The notes under the pieces were generated by a model. It saw nothing but the letters and a program-made list of their open reading frames with translations, was not told the origin of the DNA and ran no database searches. A DNA stretch of 64,000 nt, from the NCBI RefSeq assembly GCF_005048155.1, contig NZ_SUMB01000008.1:310001-374000 (forward strand). The letters are read 5' to 3'. Positions 7,978-16,839 of this stretch are shown here, one piece after another (within the stretch, counting starts at the first letter, position 1; each line of letters opens with the position of its first letter). Made by a program: the position numbers and the translations under genes. Origin of the DNA: Streptomyces piniterrae. GTDB taxonomy: Bacteria > Actinomycetota > Actinomycetes > Streptomycetales > Streptomycetaceae.

Positions 7978-9450
7978 TCAGAACGCCTGCTGCTCGTGCG
8001 GGGGCGTGGCCGGTGAGCGGGTCATTTCGATGTAGCGGCCCTCCCTGGTGCGGCCCGAGTCGATCAGGACGCCCCGGGCGGCCAGGGTCGGCTGTAGACG
8101 CTTGAGACGGTCGGAGAGGACCTTGCCCGTGGTCGGCCACCCCTTGGGCAGGGGACGGAAGTCCTCGCCGGTGTAGAGGCGGGTGAGGCAGTGCAGCCAC
8201 TCCGTGGAGGCCATCCGCTGCTCTGCGCCCGGTTCGATGTCTGCGGCGTGCCTGAGGACGGTCTGTGCCAGGAGGTCCCCCTCGATCACGTCGTCGTTGA
8301 GGTCGTCCAGACTGGCCCGGTAGGCGGTGAGCGCTCCGAGGCCGGTTGCCGCGTCGAGCTGCGCGCACAAGTGCGCGAAGTCCGCCATCCGCAGGTCGGT
8401 CGGGGTCTCCGCATCGGCGGCGCGGACCTTGACCGTGAGGTCCAGGAGAGACCCGAGAACCACGGGCAGAACCTCTGCATACTCCGCCCACAGTTCAGCT
8501 TCGGTGCGCCGGACGCGGGGACGCTCCAGACGCAGCGGCAGGAGCCGTTCGGCGAGGTCGGGCCGGATGACTCCCACGTCGATGCCGGTCAGGAGCAGGG
8601 GGCGGCGGTAGCGGGCGCGGAAGACGTCTCCGTCGGTGAAGAGGGCGCGTTTGACGTTCTCGGCGCCGGTGACGATGCAGCACATGGCGTCGGACAGGTC
8701 CGGGGTCATGTGGGAGAGGTTGTCCAGGGCGGTGACCCAACCGGCGGCCACGGCCGCGATCAGGTTCTCTTCGTCCTTGGGCGCGCGGCGCAGGTCGCCG
8801 CTCATGCCCTCGATGATCCGCACGAGCATGCGGCCCCCGGTGGACTTGCCGGCGCCCTGCGGCCCGGTGAGGAACGGGGCGGGGACGGGCACGGACGGGC
8901 CGAGGCAGCCGATCAGCCAGGCGATGGCCAGGCACTCGGTCTCCGCGGTGGCGAAGTTGCACAGCTGCAGCAGTAGGTCGATGCCCTTGCCGTCGGTGTC
9001 CTTGGCCGGCAGGGGCAGTTCCCCGGTGAGCTGGGTGCGGCGCCAGCACACCTCGCGCGGGTCGGGGATGGCGATGTCCCACCCGGTGGGGTGGATGCGG
9101 ACGGACTGACCGTCGCTGCGGCCCAGGTCCAGCCACGTCGCCCCGTCGAATCCGGGCGCGACGCGGATGTTCACGGGCTGCACGTCCTCGGTCAACGCGA
9201 GTGCTTCGATCAAGTCCAACGCCTCCTTGAGCGCGGTCCCGTTGAACACGCCGATCCCGTCCTTGAACAGGCCGACCATGAGTTCCTGCCGATGGCTGCC
9301 CGTCGTGCCCTGCGAGCGGATCGGACGGGCCACGGGGTGGCCGTTCTTCTGCGCGTACACGGTCCCGTCGGCGGTGCGGAAGTACCGGAAGTGCGCCTGC
9401 GCGTAGTCGGTGATGACCTCGCGGGCCGGGTTCTTTTCGTCGTCGGACAT
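7978..9450 (-). CDS. AICE replication helicase / ATPase (SF3-like)
   Basis: A 490-residue P-loop protein paired with the adjacent Prim-Pol gene. Walker A is GPQGAGKST (196-204), followed by a Walker-B-like ALDN segment and a sensor region LLLTGID. The C-terminus resembles a winged helix (ASTEWLHCLTRLYTGED). I infer that it unwinds the excised element for autonomous replication, as the helicase partner does in Prim-Pol-type AICEs. I start it at ATG 9450, two bases after the Prim-Pol stop; an in-frame GTG at 9456 is possible. An upstream extension of the frame lies inside the Prim-Pol gene and is not credible. Confidence 0.8.
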   Translation of the reverse strand: MSDDEKNPAREVITDYAQAHFRYFRTADGTVYAQKNGHPVARPIRSQGTTGSHRQELMVGLFKDGIGVFNGTALKEALDLIEALALTEDVQPVNIRVAPGFDGATWLDLGRSDGQSVRIHPTGWDIAIPDPREVCWRRTQLTGELPLPAKDTDGKGIDLLLQLCNFATAETECLAIAWLIGCLGPSVPVPAPFLTGPQGAGKSTGGRMLVRIIEGMSGDLRRAPKDEENLIAAVAAGWVTALDNLSHMTPDLSDAMCCIVTGAENVKRALFTDGDVFRARYRRPLLLTGIDVGVIRPDLAERLLPLRLERPRVRRTEAELWAEYAEVLPVVLGSLLDLTVKVRAADAETPTDLRMADFAHLCAQLDAATGLGALTAYRASLDDLNDDVIEGDLLAQTVLRHAADIEPGAEQRMASTEWLHCLTRLYTGEDFRPLPKGWPTTGKVLSDRLKRLQPTLAARGVLIDSGRTREGRYIEMTRSPATPPHEQQAF

Positions 9451-9452
9451 GG

Positions 9453-10292
9453 TCACAGCCCCAACCTGGTACAGGCGTTGGCCCACGCTTCGGTGCAGTG
9501 GCGGGGCGATTCCCCCTTGGTCTGAGCGGCGGTAAACAGGCGCACGATGTGCGCGTCGGTGAGGCAGCCGCACCGGCCATGGGCGGCCAGCACGGCGAGG
9601 AACGTCCGGTAGACGGTGGTGTGGACCGCACTACGCGCCTCGGTGATGCGCTGCTCGGCCATGGCGATGCCACGCTCCAGGTAGGCGGGCGTGCGATGAC
9701 GGCACTCCCCACCCCCGGCGAGCGCGGACACGGTGACGACAGGCGATGCAGGCCGGACCGCGGAGGGCTCCTTCACGGCCAGCCCGCGCACGGCGTCGGG
9801 CAGGTCGGTCATGGTGCCGGTTCCGGGACCGAGCCAGCGTGCGTAGGACATGAGCGACTTGATGTCGACGCCGGGCCGCACAGCGTTCGCGGACTGCATC
9901 GCACCCCGGTAGATCCAGTGCTCGCCCCGCGTCGTCGGTACCGTGCGGGTGGCGGGCAGGGCCTCACCAGCCCATGCGATGGCTGCCGCGTCGTCCAGGT
10001 CGACCACAGTCAGCCCGGCCCCACCGGGGTGGTAAGCGACGGCCGCCGCTTCACGCCACGCGGACGCCCATGTCGGCGAGGTGAGGACGCGGGGGTCGGT
10101 GGTGGCTGCGGCCCAGGCGTGGCAGACGCTGGCGCATTCGCAGGGACCGGCGTTCTTCATGTTCGGCCGGCCGCCACAGACGTTCTCGGCACACGCCGGG
10201 CAATTCCCGTAGGGCAGCTTGCCCTTGCGCAGCGGCAGGACTGGCAGGCCGCTGGCCGCGAGACGGAGGGCGGTGTGCAGGCGAGCCTTCAT
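9453..10292 (-). CDS. Bifunctional DNA primase/polymerase (Prim-Pol, AEP family)
   Basis: A 279-residue archaeo-eukaryotic-primase-like protein. Visible AEP features are the N-terminal LPVLPLRKGKLP, the catalytic strand GLTVVDLDD, the His motif TRGEHWIYR and VDIKS..ARWLGPGTG. A cysteine cluster (CPACAENVCGG, then CECASVC) near residues 33-60 is typical of actinobacterial Prim-Pol proteins and may bind zinc. It would prime and perhaps replicate the excised AICE with the helicase encoded 2 bp downstream. Its start overlaps the methyltransferase stop by 4 bp (ATGA), so the three genes are probably co-translated. Confidence 0.85.
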   Translation of the reverse strand: MKARLHTALRLAASGLPVLPLRKGKLPYGNCPACAENVCGGRPNMKNAGPCECASVCHAWAAATTDPRVLTSPTWASAWREAAAVAYHPGGAGLTVVDLDDAAAIAWAGEALPATRTVPTTRGEHWIYRGAMQSANAVRPGVDIKSLMSYARWLGPGTGTMTDLPDAVRGLAVKEPSAVRPASPVVTVSALAGGGECRHRTPAYLERGIAMAEQRITEARSAVHTTVYRTFLAVLAAHGRCGCLTDAHIVRLFTAAQTKGESPRHCTEAWANACTRLGL

Positions 10293-11014
10293 GCCGCCAC
10301 CCCCATCGTGCGCGAGGCGAGGAAGGCGCGGCCGATGTGCTCGCTGTAGGCGGGCGGGATGGCCTCGGTGAGTTCCTCGCGCACGTCGGTCCAGTCGATG
10401 CCGAGCGCGGCTTGCAGCTCAGGGACGGTGGGTTTACCACCGCCGTTGCCGTAGGCGGCCACGTACGGGCCGTCGTAGAAGCGGCCGTGCCGGTAGCCCC
10501 GCACGCGGCCCCGGTGGGGCACGTGGACCGCCTTCGGGGCAGTCCAACCGCCCAACTCGAAGTTGCGGTGGCGGATGACCCCGAGCCCGAACATCTCCCC
10601 GCACAGGGTCAGGTCTTTGCGGATCTGTGCGCGGCCGTTGGGCTGTTCGATGACGTACGGCAGACCGGTGGCGTCGAGCAGTTCGCGGGTGGGTGCCACC
10701 AAATCGACGTGCGTGCGGCCCCAGCCCTGGGAGGCGTTCGTACCGACGGTGAGCGCGCATCCGTGCTGACACGGCGGGGAGGCGTGGACGAACGCGTACC
10801 GCTCGATCTGGCCCGACTCGATCAGACAGGCCAGATAGTAGAGCGCGTCGCCCTGGTGGTACGGGAAGGGGTAGTTGGGCCGGTGGGTGATGTCGCAGCC
10901 GTCCACGGCGAACCCCGCGCGGGCGTAACCCACGGCGGCGCCGCCGGCACACGAGAAGAGGTCCAACAGCCGCGGCCGGGAGTCGGCTCGCAGGATGGGC
11001 ATGGGTTGGGCCAT
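10289..11014 (-). CDS. DNA (cytosine-5) methyltransferase
   Basis: A 241-residue C5 methyltransferase. Motif I is LLDLFSCAGGAAVGY (SAM binding, residues 16-30) and motif IV is ASPPCQ with the catalytic Cys82. A motif-VI-like IEQPNG follows. It is short for the family, having a compact target-recognition region, as phage and plasmid orphan enzymes often are. No endonuclease gene is adjacent, so it may protect the incoming element from host restriction. A good ribosome site (GGAGACC) precedes the ATG at 11014. The gene lies in the leftward replication operon and overlaps the Prim-Pol gene by 4 bp. Confidence 0.9.
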   Translation of the reverse strand: MAQPMPILRADSRPRLLDLFSCAGGAAVGYARAGFAVDGCDITHRPNYPFPYHQGDALYYLACLIESGQIERYAFVHASPPCQHGCALTVGTNASQGWGRTHVDLVAPTRELLDATGLPYVIEQPNGRAQIRKDLTLCGEMFGLGVIRHRNFELGGWTAPKAVHVPHRGRVRGYRHGRFYDGPYVAAYGNGGGKPTVPELQAALGIDWTDVREELTEAIPPAYSEHIGRAFLASRTMGVAA

Positions 11015-11105
11015 GCTGTAGGTCTCCTGTTCTGCTTACGTCGGGATAAGGAGACCGAGGGCGGCGGGCTGTCCTGTCCGGGAGTGCCGCCGCCCTCGGG
11101 CGTAG

Positions 11106-11561
11106 CTAGCCGTTGAAGCGGTTGCGCTTGAAGACGGCCTTGCGGATGTGGAACGTGATCCCGCTCTTGGCGTCGTCGGCCTTGAAGATCTGGGCCGCGA
11201 CGAACCCGCCGAAGCAGACGGCGGCGAGCGTGATGAGCTGAGTGATCAGCGCGGTCAGCGCTGTGATGAACGCGGTCAGCAGGAACAGCCCGCCGCACAC
11301 CGCACCGAACCCGATGCCCCCGAGGGCGATGTTCACCGCCGCGCGGGAGACGGGCGGCTTGGCGACGGCCGGTTCGGGTTTGGCGGGTTCGATGGCGTAG
11401 CCGGTAACGACACGGCCGTCCGGCAGCACGATGCTCGCCACCGCCGGGACCGTTCCCGGCTGGGCGGGAACGAGCGGTGCCGGCGTCATGGCGACGGGGG
11501 CGGGCTGGTGGACTTCCACGGCCCGGTCGGCGGGCGCGTGGCGGGCGTGCTCGGGGTCCAT
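11106..11561 (-). CDS. Small AICE membrane protein, Spd-like
   Basis: 151 residues with a Pro/Ala-rich N-terminus and two closely spaced transmembrane segments in AAVNIALGGIGFGAVCGGLF and AFITALTALITQLITLAAVC, then a basic tail. I recognise no family with certainty. Position downstream of traB, size and topology resemble the Spd (intramycelial spread) proteins of Streptomyces conjugative elements. GGAAGGG precedes the ATG at 11561. The upstream gap holds the clt-like repeats. Confidence 0.65.
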   Translation of the reverse strand: MDPEHARHAPADRAVEVHQPAPVAMTPAPLVPAQPGTVPAVASIVLPDGRVVTGYAIEPAKPEPAVAKPPVSRAAVNIALGGIGFGAVCGGLFLLTAFITALTALITQLITLAAVCFGGFVAAQIFKADDAKSGITFHIRKAVFKRNRFNG

Positions 11562-11584
11562 GCGGAATCCCTTCCGGTGTCGGC

Positions 11585-11765
11585 TCAGGGAGGCGGAGGC
11601 ACCCCCTTCCGGGGGTGCTGTGGAGGGGGTTTCGGGCGTCCTGACCTGCGTGCCTCCCTGCCTCCCTGAACGATCATTTGTGCTGGTCAGGGTCAGGGAG
11701 GCGGGTCAGGGAGGCGTTCAGGGAGTTCTCCCTGCCTCCCTGACCGTTCGGGGGTTGGCTCCCTG
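11585..11765. repeat. TCAGGGAGGC repeat cluster, candidate clt (TraB-binding) locus
   Basis: Full or nearly full copies of TCAGGGAGGC are direct at 11585, 11693 and 11706 and inverted at 11652, 11660 and 11734. Shorter copies are at 11686, 11718, 11728 and 11759. The last touches the traB stop at 11766. In pSVH1 and related plasmids the clt transfer locus consists of short repeats near traB bound by the winged-helix tail of TraB. The repeat sequence differs between systems. Assignment here is by position and form. Confidence 0.6.
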
Positions 11766-13904
11766 TTATCCGTCGGCGGAAGCGGAACCGTCCGTGTCGC
11801 GGTTGGCGAGGGCGCGGGCGACGCGGTCGCGGGCGACGACCATGACGCCGTCGGACTTGTAGGGCTCCGCGCCGGCGTCGTCGAGGACACGCTTGAGGTC
11901 GATGAACGACCAGCCGCCGTAGGCGTCCGTGTTGAGCGTGGCGAGCCGCGCGAGCACGTCCTTGGTCCGCACGCGGGGCGCGTCGCCGACGACGGCCGCG
12001 ATGTCGGCGAGCGGTTCGTGCTCTTCTTCTCGCGCGATGGCGTGCAGGGTGGTGACGCCGTCGCGCAGGGCCTTGGCCCGGTCGGTGATGGCCTTGGCGT
12101 CGTCGTCGCCGATGAAGTGCGTCCGCAGGGTGATGGACGACTGGCCTTTGGGGATGGTGATGCCGTCGGAGGCGACGACCAGGGTTCCCTTGTCCAGGCC
12201 CTGGCGCAGCAGGTGCGGGGCGGCGCCGCCATTGACGGCCTTCTCGCCGAGGGCCATGACGGCTTGTGCCTCGGTGCCCAGCGCGAGCGAGGCCCGGGTG
12301 TGGGCGCCCTCGCGCACGAGCTTGGGAAGGTTCTGGTCGGTGGGGTCCTGCGTGCCCTCGTACATGAGCACGTCGACTACGCGGCCCTGGTTGTGGACCT
12401 TGCGCACGGCCATGAAGTAGCGGGAGGTGGCCTTGGAGCCGCCGTAGGGGCGCTTTTCGTCGTCCACGGCCGGGCACATGAACGCCACCTGCGCTTCGTC
12501 CACGATGCCGATCAGCGGCTCGAACACCACGGTGGGATCGGCCTGCCGCGCCGCGATGCGGCGATTCATCTCGTCGACCAGGCTCTCGACCATCTCGGTC
12601 GCCTCGATCACGTGCTCATCAGTCGGTCCCTGGATGAGCACGGTGGCCAGGCCGTTGAACATGGCCCAGTCGCCGGCGCCCTTGAGGTCGGCGATCCGGA
12701 ACTCAACTCGCTTGTCCAGCGACGCCCACAGGGCCAGCGAGCGCAGGGCGGCAGTCTTGCCCTGGTTCGACAGGCCCGTGATGAGCAGGTGGCGCTGGTA
12801 CAGGCTCAGCGCGGCAGCATCACCGCGCAGGTCCTGACCCCAGGGGGCGCGGCCCTTGGCGTAGTCGGCGGTCAGCGACTCATCGGTGACCAGCGGAGAC
12901 GGGCCGATCGGCTCATCCAGCGCGCCGGAGTCAGCGATCCACAACCGCACCGTGCGAGCCGCCTGCGGGATCGTGATGAACACCTCGTGCTCGTGCCGGG
13001 TCAGGTTCTCCGCGAGCTTGCGGCGCCGGTTCTGCACCTCGATCGTCGACACCCCCGAGGGCAGGGTGACGTCGACCTCGACCCCGCACCCGGCGATCCG
13101 GATCGGACCGAGCATCGAGGCGCCGGCGTCTCCCATCTCCTTGATGGCGTTACGCAGCGCGGGCACGCCGAGGTCCCGCAGGGCCTTGACCACGATGGAC
13201 GGGGTGATCGGCTCACCCTCGCTGGAGCGGACGTTGGTGGGAAGCGCCCACTGCGGTGCGGCCTGCTGGTGCTGACCGACCGCCCACAGTCCGAGCAGGG
13301 CGAACAACGGCCCGAGGGTGATCGCGTAGGGCCACACCACTTGCACGATGGTGATCATCAGGGCGATGAAGTCGATGACGGCCTTGATGGGGGTGATGAC
13401 GTCGGTGACGTCCTTGTTAGCGATGGCGAGGACCACCCCGAGGGCGACCAGGGTGCCGATGCCCATGCCGGTGCCGACCAAGGCGCCCTTGGCGGCCTCA
13501 ACCGGGGAGTGCAACAGGTCCATGCGGCGACGGTGACGGGCCTTGCGGAAGCGCTGCCCGCGCTCCTCCCACTCGGCTGCCGCCTCGATGTTCCCCGCGG
13601 CTTCCGCCGTGCGCATGTAGCGCTCGTAGCGTGCGGCAGTGCGGCCGTCCCACGCCCGACGGGCCACGATCCGCGTGCCACCGGCGACGTACAGGGAGTG
13701 CCGGGCCGCCGCGCGGGCGGCCGTGCGCGTGTTCTCGTGCGTGACGGCCGTCTTGAGGGCACGGCCGGAGCGGACCCACAGCGGGACCGGGGGCGCAGCG
13801 GGCGGGTCGGGGACCACGGTCAGCGTGGTCACGGTGGCCGGTTCCTGGTCGGGGGCGGGGTTGGGGTTGGAGTTTTTGTGCAGGTGAACGACGTTGCTGC
13901 TCAC
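11766..13904 (-). CDS. traB: FtsK/SpoIIIE-type conjugative DNA translocase TraB (TraSA-like)
   Basis: A 712-residue membrane ATPase that transfers double-stranded DNA between mycelia. After a Pro-rich N-terminus come membrane segments near 140-162 and 174-208. The RecA-like motor has Walker A GLSNQGKT (377-384) and Walker B LIGIVDEAQ. The C-terminus (about 650-700) looks like a winged helix comparable to FtsK-gamma, which in TraB proteins reads clt repeats. Such repeats lie just past the stop. The start is GTG at 13904 with GGAG 8 bp upstream. Length and layout match Streptomyces Tra proteins, and no mating-pair apparatus is encoded nearby, which is normal for AICEs. Confidence 0.92.
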   Translation of the reverse strand: MSSNVVHLHKNSNPNPAPDQEPATVTTLTVVPDPPAAPPVPLWVRSGRALKTAVTHENTRTAARAAARHSLYVAGGTRIVARRAWDGRTAARYERYMRTAEAAGNIEAAAEWEERGQRFRKARHRRRMDLLHSPVEAAKGALVGTGMGIGTLVALGVVLAIANKDVTDVITPIKAVIDFIALMITIVQVVWPYAITLGPLFALLGLWAVGQHQQAAPQWALPTNVRSSEGEPITPSIVVKALRDLGVPALRNAIKEMGDAGASMLGPIRIAGCGVEVDVTLPSGVSTIEVQNRRRKLAENLTRHEHEVFITIPQAARTVRLWIADSGALDEPIGPSPLVTDESLTADYAKGRAPWGQDLRGDAAALSLYQRHLLITGLSNQGKTAALRSLALWASLDKRVEFRIADLKGAGDWAMFNGLATVLIQGPTDEHVIEATEMVESLVDEMNRRIAARQADPTVVFEPLIGIVDEAQVAFMCPAVDDEKRPYGGSKATSRYFMAVRKVHNQGRVVDVLMYEGTQDPTDQNLPKLVREGAHTRASLALGTEAQAVMALGEKAVNGGAAPHLLRQGLDKGTLVVASDGITIPKGQSSITLRTHFIGDDDAKAITDRAKALRDGVTTLHAIAREEEHEPLADIAAVVGDAPRVRTKDVLARLATLNTDAYGGWSFIDLKRVLDDAGAEPYKSDGVMVVARDRVARALANRDTDGSASADG

Positions 13905-14014
13905 GGCGGATCTCCTGAACTGCCCTGGTCAGGGCGGGAGGTGTGCGGGGAGCGGCGCGGGGCTCAACCCATCACGTGGGGAGCCCCGCGCCGCGGGAAG
14001 CAGGCGCGCGAGGT

Positions 14015-14227
14015 CTAGTGCCGGGCGCTGACCTTGCGCAGTTCGTGCGTGTGGCACAGCAAGGAACCGATCAGCAGGCCAGCGCCGTGGACGGTCCACA
14101 GGCCGCCGGTGAGCGGACCCGGCGGGACCTCGTCGACGATCCGGCCGCGCCGGCCCACGGCGCGGGGCTCGTCCTCACAGGCGACGATCTGCACGATGTC
14201 TCCGGCCTGGAACACGCTCACCACCAC
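14015..14227 (-). CDS. Small AICE protein, SH3/KOW-like, unknown function
   Basis: About 70 residues; the core FQAGDIVQIVACEDEPRAVG followed by RRGRIVDE resembles a small beta-barrel (KOW/SH3-like) protein. No function is assigned. The start is uncertain: GTG 14227, 14224 or 14215, all overlapping or touching the end of the upstream gene, whose TGA is within the same GTGGTGA string. It is co-transcribed with the transfer genes just upstream of traB. Confidence 0.6.
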   Translation of the reverse strand: MVVSVFQAGDIVQIVACEDEPRAVGRRGRIVDEVPPGPLTGGLWTVHGAGLLIGSLLCHTHELRKVSARH

Positions 14228-14535
14228 CCGGAGGACTTCTTGGCCGCGCGGTCGGCGGCGGCCTCGTTCGCCACGCGCTGCCGCTCGGTGTTGAGGACGG
14301 TGAGTTCGGTGATGAGCCGGGTCTCGGCGCTCGTCCAGGCGGTCTCCAGCTGGCGTTCGGCGCGGCCGGTGCCGTTGCCCCGGTGCGTGCTGTAGGAGCC
14401 GGAGGTGAGCGCGCCCAGCACGGCGCGGCGCTCACGCCCCTCCAGCGGCCACAACTCGCGGTTGCGGACGGCTTCGAGCTTGCGGGTGGTCTGCTGTATC
14501 GCCTTGTCCAGTCGACGGGTGTCGGGCTTGCCCAT
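14218..14535 (-). CDS. Small AICE protein of unknown function (helical)
   Basis: 105 residues, highly charged and predicted helical, with many Arg, Glu and Ala residues and a C-terminal KKSSGWW. No recognisable domain. The ATG at 14535 overlaps the stop of the preceding RRQL gene in TGATG. Longer versions of this frame run back through two other genes and can be dismissed. It belongs to the leftward transfer operon. Confidence 0.65.
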   Translation of the reverse strand: MGKPDTRRLDKAIQQTTRKLEAVRNRELWPLEGRERRAVLGALTSGSYSTHRGNGTGRAERQLETAWTSAETRLITELTVLNTERQRVANEAAADRAAKKSSGWW

Positions 14536-14882
14536 CAGGCACTCCTCACGGCGTGGGACGGGTCGGGGAAGGCACAGGGCACGCAGGTGCCCAGCGAGGG
14601 AGGAATGACGTAGCCCGCTTCGGCGCGGCACTGCGGGCAGATGCGGCGTGCGCGGTTGGCCTTGGCCAGTGCCGCCCACCGGGCGGGCGTCATCGGGCGG
14701 ACCTGCTTGGCCAAGTCGACCCGGTAGAGGTAGGCGACCAACGGGGGCCGGCGGCGGCGCGGCCGTTCGAGCTGAGCCACCACCTGCTGCCCACCGGGCC
14801 GCAGACCGCGGGCGCGCAGTTGGCGGCGCGTGGCGTAGCCGTCCGGGGCAAGGCGCCACCGGAACACCGGCAGCGCGCCCAT
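14535..14882 (-). CDS. RRQL-motif zinc-binding-like AICE protein
   Basis: 115 residues carrying ATRRQLRARGLRPGGQ near the N-terminus and, near the C-terminus, two CxxC pairs (CPQC and CVPC) that could hold one zinc ion. I recall this combination as an AICE-associated family described by its RRQL motif; its role is not known. The start ATG 14882 overlaps the previous gene's stop as TGATG, and its own stop overlaps the next ATG the same way, which points to coupled translation. Confidence 0.75.
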   Translation of the reverse strand: MGALPVFRWRLAPDGYATRRQLRARGLRPGGQQVVAQLERPRRRRPPLVAYLYRVDLAKQVRPMTPARWAALAKANRARRICPQCRAEAGYVIPPSLGTCVPCAFPDPSHAVRSA

Positions 14883-15742
14883 CAGGCGGCCACACGCTTC
14901 CATGCGGCCCGCAAGCGAACCTCGGAGGCAGAGTGGCCAGCCGCCCGGAACCGGGTGGACATCTTGTTGTAGGACAGGGCCGGGACCTCGCTGTGACGGA
15001 TCTCGTCGACCAACGCGTCCAGTGCGTCATCGGTCAGCCCGGGTGCCGCCTCTAGGGCGGGAGTCCCGACCGGCTCGGAGGGGCCCCACACCGGAAGCTC
15101 CCAGCGGGGCGTGACGCCAGGCGTGACGGGGGTCGTCACGCTGGTCAGCGCCTTGCCGGTCTCCTCGCCCGCCCGCGCCGTCTCCAGCGTCGACCACGCC
15201 TCGGCCAGCGTCTTGGCAGTCTCGGCCTGGACGCGTGCGACGCGTGCACCGGCCCCTGTCACGGCCGTCAACCGGGCCTCCTCCGTGGCCGCTTCAGCCC
15301 GGAGCCGGGCACGCGCCACAGCCGCCTCATCCCGGGCCTCTTGCTGGATACCCCGGATCGACTCCAGCGCCCTCGGGGTCAGCGCTGTGTGCTCCCACAG
15401 CCCATGGACCAGCCACAGGGCCTTGGCAGCGAGCGGGAGCCAGGCGACCGCCAGCCACGCGGCGGACGACGAGCTGGTGAGCGCGTGGGCGACCAGGACG
15501 CCGGTCGCCACCGCGCCAAAAGCCCAGCCGACGGCCGTGACGGGCATGGAGTGGTCACCCTGCGCAGCAAGACGCCGCTCATAGGCGAGCGTGGCCAGCC
15601 AGCCGCCGTCGATCCCGAGACCGACGACCAGCGCGACCATCCACGGCACGGCCGTGCCCAGCCACATCACGACCACGGCCAACGTGAGCACCATGGACAC
15701 CGCCGTCATCGCCACGGCGGGCAGCACCGTCTTGGCCTTCAC
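14882..15742 (-). CDS. SpdB-like membrane protein of the AICE
   Basis: 286 residues starting at GTG 15742, which overlaps the previous stop (GTGA). Four transmembrane helices fall at about residues 5-25, 30-52, 70-92 and 97-118. An Ala/Glu/Arg-rich coiled coil (about 130-190) and a C-terminal helical domain (SYNKMSTRFRAAGHSASEVR) that may bind DNA follow. Streptomyces SpdB proteins have this membrane-plus-coiled-coil form and help spread the plasmid through hyphal septa. The assignment rests on topology and context. Confidence 0.7.
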   Translation of the reverse strand: MKAKTVLPAVAMTAVSMVLTLAVVVMWLGTAVPWMVALVVGLGIDGGWLATLAYERRLAAQGDHSMPVTAVGWAFGAVATGVLVAHALTSSSSAAWLAVAWLPLAAKALWLVHGLWEHTALTPRALESIRGIQQEARDEAAVARARLRAEAATEEARLTAVTGAGARVARVQAETAKTLAEAWSTLETARAGEETGKALTSVTTPVTPGVTPRWELPVWGPSEPVGTPALEAAPGLTDDALDALVDEIRHSEVPALSYNKMSTRFRAAGHSASEVRLRAAWKRVAA

Positions 15743-16035
15743 GCTGCTGCCCCCGTCCCCGTGCGCTGGTCGCGGGAGGAGCGGATGAACGGCACCGTGC
15801 GGGTCAGCGCGTCGGCGTACAGGGCGTCCCAACCGGCGACCTCGTCACCAGCGTCCGCCGACTCCCGCAGATCCCGCAGGACTTCGCGAGCCACGTCCCA
15901 GCGAGCGTGCCGTTCCTCCACCGTCTCCCTCTCCAGCGGGCCACGGAACAGGTCGACGTCGATGCCCAGCGCCAGCTCTACGAACTCCATCTCGTCTGCG
16001 GCCTCTTGACCCGCGATGAAAGTGCGCATGCGCAT
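15739..16035 (-). CDS. Small AICE protein of unknown function
   Basis: 98 residues, acidic and helical (EFVELALGIDVDLFRGPLER), with no known domain. The ATG at 16035 has AAGGAGA about 9 bp upstream. The stop overlaps the SpdB-like gene start. A longer frame extends upstream without a credible start. Part of the transfer operon. Confidence 0.65.
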   Translation of the reverse strand: MRMRTFIAGQEAADEMEFVELALGIDVDLFRGPLERETVEERHARWDVAREVLRDLRESADAGDEVAGWDALYADALTRTVPFIRSSRDQRTGTGAAA

Positions 16036-16126
16036 GGTGGATCTCTCCTTGTCAGGTACGTCGGGATGGCGCGGGGCGGTCGGCTGTCCTTGTCCGGGAG
16101 TGCGACCGCCCCGCGAAGAACGAGGG

Positions 16127-16576
16127 TCAGACGGTGGCGATGAGCAGCGCGGCGACCAGTAGCCACAGGTGATGGAAGGACTGGTCAAGCGCGTAGGCGC
16201 CGGTGCCGATGTGCGCGTTGTCGTCGTGGCCGGCACGCGGGGCACCGAGCCGGTAGAACTCGCCCTTGCCGGTCACCTTGGCCAGCCACGCAAGCGTGGT
16301 GCGGCGGTCGGCCCACCAGTGCGTGATGGCGTCGGCGGTGAGCCCGGCGACGACGCCGAGCACCGACAGGCGCAGCCCCAGCAGCGCGGCGACCGGGATA
16401 AGGACGGCGGCCTTGGTGAGCGTCAGGGTGGCGACGTGCCGGGCGTCCGCGAGACGGCCGACCCAGCCGGGACGCCCCTTGTGGGCTGACTGGTGCGAGG
16501 TCTGCACCCAGTGGTCGCCCACGCTGTGGGCGACGTACAGGGCGATGAAGACAGCGGCAAACGTGGCTGCGTCCAC
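16127..16576 (-). CDS. AICE integral membrane protein, DUF3307-like
   Basis: 149 residues with about four hydrophobic helices. Conserved polar residues lie inside membrane-proximal helices: AHSVGDHWVQT, DAITHWWADRR and DQSFHHLWLL. Such His/Asp patterns recall the DUF3307 membrane family, possibly metal-binding; the match is tentative. It lies at the promoter-proximal end of the leftward transfer operon. Confidence 0.65.
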   Translation of the reverse strand: MDAATFAAVFIALYVAHSVGDHWVQTSHQSAHKGRPGWVGRLADARHVATLTLTKAAVLIPVAALLGLRLSVLGVVAGLTADAITHWWADRRTTLAWLAKVTGKGEFYRLGAPRAGHDDNAHIGTGAYALDQSFHHLWLLVAALLIATV

Positions 16577-16644
16577 GGACGAAACTCCTTGGCTGGGCAG
16601 GATGGAGACCAGAAGCGGCTGGGCCGTGGTGCAGGGTTAGCCGG

Positions 16645-16824
16645 TCACCTGCGGCGGAAGGCGCGGACCAGAGCGATCGCGTCATCCGTGCGGTCGGCGA
16701 CCCGCCCGGACTCCAGCTCGTCGGCACGGGCCTCATACCGGTCCGCGACTTTGTCGTTGCCCCGCTCGCGCTCCATATCGGCGGCCCGACGGTTGACGGC
16801 GGCAGCCTTCTTCAAGCGGCTCAT
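16645..16824 (-). CDS. Small basic helical AICE protein
   Basis: 59 residues, MSRLKKAAAVNRRAADMERE and on, very rich in Arg, Ala and Glu, probably one or two long helices. No known domain. The ATG at 16824 has AGAGGA 6 bp upstream; a further in-frame ATG at 16839 is less well placed. First convincing gene of the leftward transfer operon. Confidence 0.6.
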   Translation of the reverse strand: MSRLKKAAAVNRRAADMERERGNDKVADRYEARADELESGRVADRTDDAIALVRAFRRR

Positions 16825-16839
16825 GAACAGTCCTCTCAC

